Positions 22,505 to 25,821 of a stretch of 25,821 nucleotides of DNA are shown piece by piece. Every line of letters begins with the position of its first letter. The stretch's first letter is position 1. The translations under genes were made by a program, and so were the position numbers. The notes under the pieces were generated by a model. It saw nothing but the letters and a program-made list of their open reading frames with translations. It was not told where the DNA came from and did not search any database. This DNA comes from JAUNKE01 sp041784625 (GTDB lineage: Bacteria > Bacillota > Clostridia > Peptostreptococcales > Filifactoraceae), in assembly GCA_041784625.1 (NCBI GenBank), contig JBHBDS010000087.1, positions 1-25,821 on the forward strand, in the 5' to 3' direction.

Positions 22505-23959
22505 ATGGCTTGCAATATCAGAGAAATTCTCAAGTGGCTTGACGATACAAATTTATTGGTAAAGACAAATATTTCGGAGGATGATCTCTTTGGAATTGAA
22601 TATGTTTCTGATACTTCTTTGGATGTAAAGAACAACACTTTATTTTTTTGCAAGGGAAACAATTTCAAAAAAGAATATCTGACAATGGCTCTCTCAGAAG
22701 GTGCAACAGTGTATGTGACGGAGCGAGAAGATTTACTGGAATTTGGCAATTACATCTTGGTGCAAGACATTCGTGAGGCGATGGCAATTACTGCATCCAA
22801 ATTTTATGAAGATGCATGGAAAGACATCACGCTGATCGGCATTACGGGGACAAAGGGCAAGTCGACGACTGCTTATATGATCAAGTCGATTCTCGATGAA
22901 TATTTAAGCAACACGCCATTTTTCTGTGGGATTCTTTCTTCCATCGAAAATTTTGATGGCAAAGTGACAGAAGAATCGCATCTTACAACACAAGAACCCA
23001 TTGTTCTTCATCGGTGGTTCTATGAGATGAAAAAAAACAATTGCAAATACTGTGTGATGGAAGTCTCCAGTCAGGCGCTAAAATACAAGCGTGTTTTTGG
23101 AATTGAATTTACAATAGGATGTTTTTTGAACATTGGAGAGGATCATATCAGCAATATCGAGCATCACTCTTTTGACGATTACTATGAATCCAAACTGAAG
23201 ATTTTTGATTGTAGCAAAAAAGTTGTTGTTCACGAAGAATTACCAATTCAACATCCCAAAGCGATCTACTATGGCAATGTTTCAAAAAATAATCACATGC
23301 CATACTACAGGATTTCAGATGTTATCACCGAGGAAAACAAACAAACTTTTTCGCTTGATCAGATTGGATCGCTCGGTATCACGATGCCAGGTGATTTTAA
23401 CATCCAAAATGCCGCAGCGGCTGCGATTGTTTGTCACGAACTGGATATTCCAAGTGAGTTTATTTGCACAGGATTGGAAAAAGCGAGAGCCAGCGGTCGA
23501 ATGGAATTATTCCGCTCAGAAAAAAATTCCAACATCGTGATTGTGGATTATGCACACAACAAACTGAGTTATGAGGCATTGTTTGATTCCGTTGAAAAAA
23601 ATTATTCCAAATATCGAATCATCACCATTTTTGGCTGTCCAGGGAAAAAAGCACTCAAAAGAAGACAAGAGTTGCCACAAGTCGCTGAAAAATTCTCGGA
23701 CTTTATCTATATTACCGAAGAGGATCATGGAGAAGAGCCACTCGAAAAAATTTGCACCGAAATTTACGACAATATTTCGGACAAATCCAAAGCTGAAATA
23801 GAAATGGATCGTGAATTGGCAGTGAAAAAATCACTGGATAAATTTGATGAACCAACTCTGGTGTTGCTCTTGGGAAAAGGGCGAGAAACAAGGCAAAAAC
23901 GTGGAAGTGAATATATTGATACCGAGTCCGATGTGGATTTGGCACTAAAATATTTGTAG
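22505..23959 (+). CDS. murE: UDP-MurNAc-tripeptide synthetase MurE, Lys/Orn type
   Basis: 484 residues. MurE adds the third amino acid of the peptidoglycan stem. The P-loop is T-G-T-K-G-K-S-T (114-121), the substrate segment S-H-L-T-T-Q-E, then M-E-V-S-S-Q-A, the carbamylated lysine probably K230 in Y-E-S-K, then G-R-M-E (331-334), D-Y-A-H-N (348-352) and G-K-G-R-E near the end. L-F-F-C-K-G-N-N-F-K-K-E-Y-L (46-59) and F-L-N-I-G-E-D-H-I resemble streptococcal L-Lys-adding MurE more than DAP enzymes. The specificity motif (D-N-P-R in DAP enzymes, D-D-P-N in streptococci) reads E-D-H-G at 406-409 and seems one residue shorter. The missing Arg argues against DAP; Lys versus Orn is open. ATG 22505 has AAGGAG at 22491-22496, 5 bp after the racemase stop. 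Confidence 0.93.
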   Translation: MACNIREILKWLDDTNLLVKTNISEDDLFGIEYVSDTSLDVKNNTLFFCKGNNFKKEYLTMALSEGATVYVTEREDLLEFGNYILVQDIREAMAITASKFYEDAWKDITLIGITGTKGKSTTAYMIKSILDEYLSNTPFFCGILSSIENFDGKVTEESHLTTQEPIVLHRWFYEMKKNNCKYCVMEVSSQALKYKRVFGIEFTIGCFLNIGEDHISNIEHHSFDDYYESKLKIFDCSKKVVVHEELPIQHPKAIYYGNVSKNNHMPYYRISDVITEENKQTFSLDQIGSLGITMPGDFNIQNAAAAAIVCHELDIPSEFICTGLEKARASGRMELFRSEKNSNIVIVDYAHNKLSYEALFDSVEKNYSKYRIITIFGCPGKKALKRRQELPQVAEKFSDFIYITEEDHGEEPLEKICTEIYDNISDKSKAEIEMDRELAVKKSLDKFDEPTLVLLLGKGRETRQKRGSEYIDTESDVDLALKYL

Positions 23960-23971
23960 AAAAGAGGATGT

Positions 23972-25327
23972 ATGAATCAAGCATTAGAAAATCGTATCGA
24001 AGAGATGAAAGAAGAAATAATTCAAGCGATTTTGCAAAGTGTTGCAATTGAGAGCGTAAAAGGAGAGGCGGCGGAAGGCGCACCATATGGAGTAGGTCCA
24101 AAAGCGGCGCTTCTTGATGCAATCGCACAAAGTGAAAAGCTCGGACTCAAAGCGGTTAATGTGGACAACAAAATTGGGTACGCAGAAATCGGAGAGGGAG
24201 ACGAAATGGTTGCGATTCTCGGCCATCTAGATGTTGTTCCACTTGGGGACGGTTGGACGAAGAATCCACTGGGAGAAATCGTTGGAGATAAAGTTTATGG
24301 TCGTGGTGTGACCGACAATAAAGGTCCGACGATTGCTTCTTTATATATCCTTAAAGCGATTAAAGAGCTTGGAATCAAAATCAATCGCCGTATCCGTGTG
24401 ATTTTTGGAACAGACGAAGAGAGTGGATTCGATTGCGTATATCATTACACAAAATCAGGACAAGAACTTCCTGTTGCAGGTTTTACTCCAGATGCAGATT
24501 ATCCGGCAGTTTTTGCAGAAAAAGGACGATTGGGATATACTTTCTCCAAAAATATTGCGCAAAATCCAGATTTCAAACTCATCGAGCTGAGTGGTGGTGT
24601 CGCTGAAAATGTAGTCACACAGCAAGTAAAAATGGTGTATCAATCCAAATCAAATATCCTGGAAAACTCCGTAGCACTTGGCGACGATCAACATCGAATC
24701 ACCGTAGATGGAAAGCCTGCACATGCCAGCACGCCGCACCTTGGAGAAAATGCGTTTATGTTGCTTTGTAAAGAACTTGCACAGCATAATCTTTCGGGAG
24801 ATTTATTTGACGTTGCAAAATTTGTCAATGAGAAATTCAATTTTGAAACCAACGGAAAAACGATGGGCGTGAATTTTTCGGATGAAGAATCTGGAGAAAT
24901 CACACTCAGCATCGGAATGGTTGCTTTTGAAGAAGGGAAAGTAAGTTTTACGTTGGATATTCGCTATCCAGTGACGATGGATGCTCAGCCATGCATCGAT
25001 ATGATCCAAAATGCTGCGGCAGAATATGGTATCGAAGCTCAACTAACCAGTCATGCAAAACCACATTATGTGCCGAAGGATTCTCCACTGATTCGTAATC
25101 TGATGGCAGTTTATCGTGAAAAGACAGGAGATGATTCTGAAGCGGTTGCACTTGGTGGAGGAACTTATGCCAAAGCATTCAAGAATATGGTGGCTTTTGG
25201 TGTAGAATTCCCAGGGCAATCGTTGCCGATTCACCAAGCAGACGAATACAATACCATCGATGGAATCATTCGAAGTACGCAAATTTCTGCGGAAGCCATT
25301 GTTCGTCTTGCGAACGAAAAATATTAG
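23972..25327 (+). CDS. pepV: M20-family dipeptidase, PepV-like
   Basis: 451 residues, normal for PepV, a zinc dipeptidase with broad specificity for N-terminal residues including beta-Ala and D-Ala. Metal and catalytic positions are H85-L-D87, D115 in G-R-G-V-T-D-N-K-G-P, E149-E150 in T-D-E-E-S-G, an aspartate in T-P-D-A-D-Y-P (about 172-177) and H421 in L-P-I-H-Q-A-D-E. The lid domain lies at about 180-350. No signal peptide is visible, so it is cytoplasmic. ATG 23972 follows AAGAGG (23962-23966), 12 bp after murE. Placement suggests co-transcription with the wall cassette, perhaps for peptide recycling, but this is inference. Confidence 0.92.
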   Translation: MNQALENRIEEMKEEIIQAILQSVAIESVKGEAAEGAPYGVGPKAALLDAIAQSEKLGLKAVNVDNKIGYAEIGEGDEMVAILGHLDVVPLGDGWTKNPLGEIVGDKVYGRGVTDNKGPTIASLYILKAIKELGIKINRRIRVIFGTDEESGFDCVYHYTKSGQELPVAGFTPDADYPAVFAEKGRLGYTFSKNIAQNPDFKLIELSGGVAENVVTQQVKMVYQSKSNILENSVALGDDQHRITVDGKPAHASTPHLGENAFMLLCKELAQHNLSGDLFDVAKFVNEKFNFETNGKTMGVNFSDEESGEITLSIGMVAFEEGKVSFTLDIRYPVTMDAQPCIDMIQNAAAEYGIEAQLTSHAKPHYVPKDSPLIRNLMAVYREKTGDDSEAVALGGGTYAKAFKNMVAFGVEFPGQSLPIHQADEYNTIDGIIRSTQISAEAIVRLANEKY

Positions 25328-25360
25328 TTTTATACAAAAACTTTCAGAAAAAGGAACGAT

Positions 25361-25821
25361 ATGAAAGATAAAGATAATATCATGGATTTTTCCGAGCTCA
25401 AAAAATCGATGGAGAAAAAAACTTCGCATGAAGAAAAAAACTCGCCGATTTCCGACATTGAAATGCAAAAATTCTTTGAAGAGCTTGGGATTCCACTGGA
25501 TAACAAAGTGCTCACGGAAATTTTGTCTACGCAATCCGTGGATGATATGGTCGAAATGGTACAATCTGGAAAATTTTCGACCAATGAGATTGAAGAACTT
25601 CTCAGCGGACTCAAAAATTTTGAAGAAAAACTCTCCAACGAGAAGAAAACGTACCGCGCTTTTGGTCAATGGATGCCATTTCATAAACCCTACAATATCA
25701 GCACTTTCTTTCCAATAGAACTTGTGCGCAAAATCGCTGACAAAATTGAAATTTCATATTCTCCGATGGATAGTAAAAACAACATCATCGAAAAAATAAA
25801 GCCGCATTTGTCAAAATATCT
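25361..25821 (+). CDS. Unidentified protein, 5' part only
   Basis: The frame opens at ATG 25361 with AAAAGGAA (about 25349-25355) upstream, and stays open for 153 codons to the window edge. I do not recognise the family. The first 35 residues are highly charged (Lys, Glu, Asp) and likely disordered; the next 70 or so look helical and acidic with L-G-I-P-L-D, V-D-D-M-V-E-M-V and I-E-E-L-L-S-G-L-K-N-F. After a basic stretch comes Y-R-A-F-G-Q-W-M-P-F-H-K-P-Y-N-I-S-T-F-F-P, the first aromatic-rich, domain-like part. No signal peptide, membrane helix or cysteine is seen. It starts 33 bp after pepV with no terminator between, so it may belong to the wall operon. Confidence 0.75.
   Translation, partial: MKDKDNIMDFSELKKSMEKKTSHEEKNSPISDIEMQKFFEELGIPLDNKVLTEILSTQSVDDMVEMVQSGKFSTNEIEELLSGLKNFEEKLSNEKKTYRAFGQWMPFHKPYNISTFFPIELVRKIADKIEISYSPMDSKNNIIEKIKPHLSKY

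Noticed and set aside
25043..25684. A 213-codon open frame on the minus strand
   Set aside because: It covers the end of pepV and the start of the following gene on the opposite strand, has no ribosome site that stands out and no family resemblance.

Overview
The window reads as a chromosomal segment of a low-GC, Gram-positive, probably anaerobic Firmicute (Clostridia/Tissierellia). Supporting signs are a flavodiiron protein (fprA), two-gene glycyl-tRNA synthetase (glyQ/glyS), the tmk-holB-ricT-yabB-rsmI and obgE-yhbY-nadD-yqeK-LCP-rsfS gene orders, strong AGGAGG-type ribosome sites and AT-rich third codon positions. A genus cannot be fixed. A cell wall with Lys or Orn and a D-Asp bridge, inferred below, would suit Peptostreptococcaceae-like or Parvimonas-like anaerobes. 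All recognised genes lie on the + strand. I see no mobile element, CRISPR array, tRNA or rRNA.

Layout. (1) Positions 1-480: 3' end of a metallo-beta-lactamase-fold hydrolase, closed by a hairpin terminator. (2) 512-4880: rnr (RNase R), fprA, smpB and a SEC-C zinc-motif protein, ending at a 10-bp-stem terminator. RNase R and SmpB are partners in trans-translation and are separated here by an oxygen-detoxifying flavodiiron protein. (3) 4926-20297: nineteen genes in one direction with no gap above about 13 bp and many overlaps, ending in a terminator: queG, nth, cobU, cobS, cobC-like, a Cof-type HAD phosphatase, obgE, yhbY, nadD, yqeK, LCP ligase, rsfS, glyQ, glyS, tmk, a degenerate holB, ricT, yabB/trmN6, rsmI. 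It combines queuosine and cobalamin maturation, DNA repair, ribosome assembly, NAD synthesis, wall-polymer attachment, glycine charging and replication genes. (4) 20298-20587: a 290-bp intergenic stretch with interleaved inverted repeats (potential pseudoknot or switch) and an extended -10 promoter with a 10-bp palindrome in its spacer. (5) 20588-23959: D-aspartate ligase (ATP-grasp), aspartate racemase and a Lys/Orn-type MurE, which together look like a cassette for peptidoglycan with a D-Asp cross-bridge. Then come a PepV-like M20 dipeptidase and an unidentified ORF running off the window.

The most interesting item is the compact D-Asp/MurE cassette. Its MurE carries an atypical sequence (E-D-H-G) where the amino-acid-selecting D-N-P-R / D-D-P-N motif normally sits. 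Other points of note are the pseudoknot-capable intergenic element, the co-location of cobalamin-dependent QueG with cobalamin assembly genes, a HolB that has lost its nucleotide and zinc motifs, and a NadD with H-K-L-H in place of H-x-G-H. Family calls come from motif recognition and memory of homologues; no database search was run.
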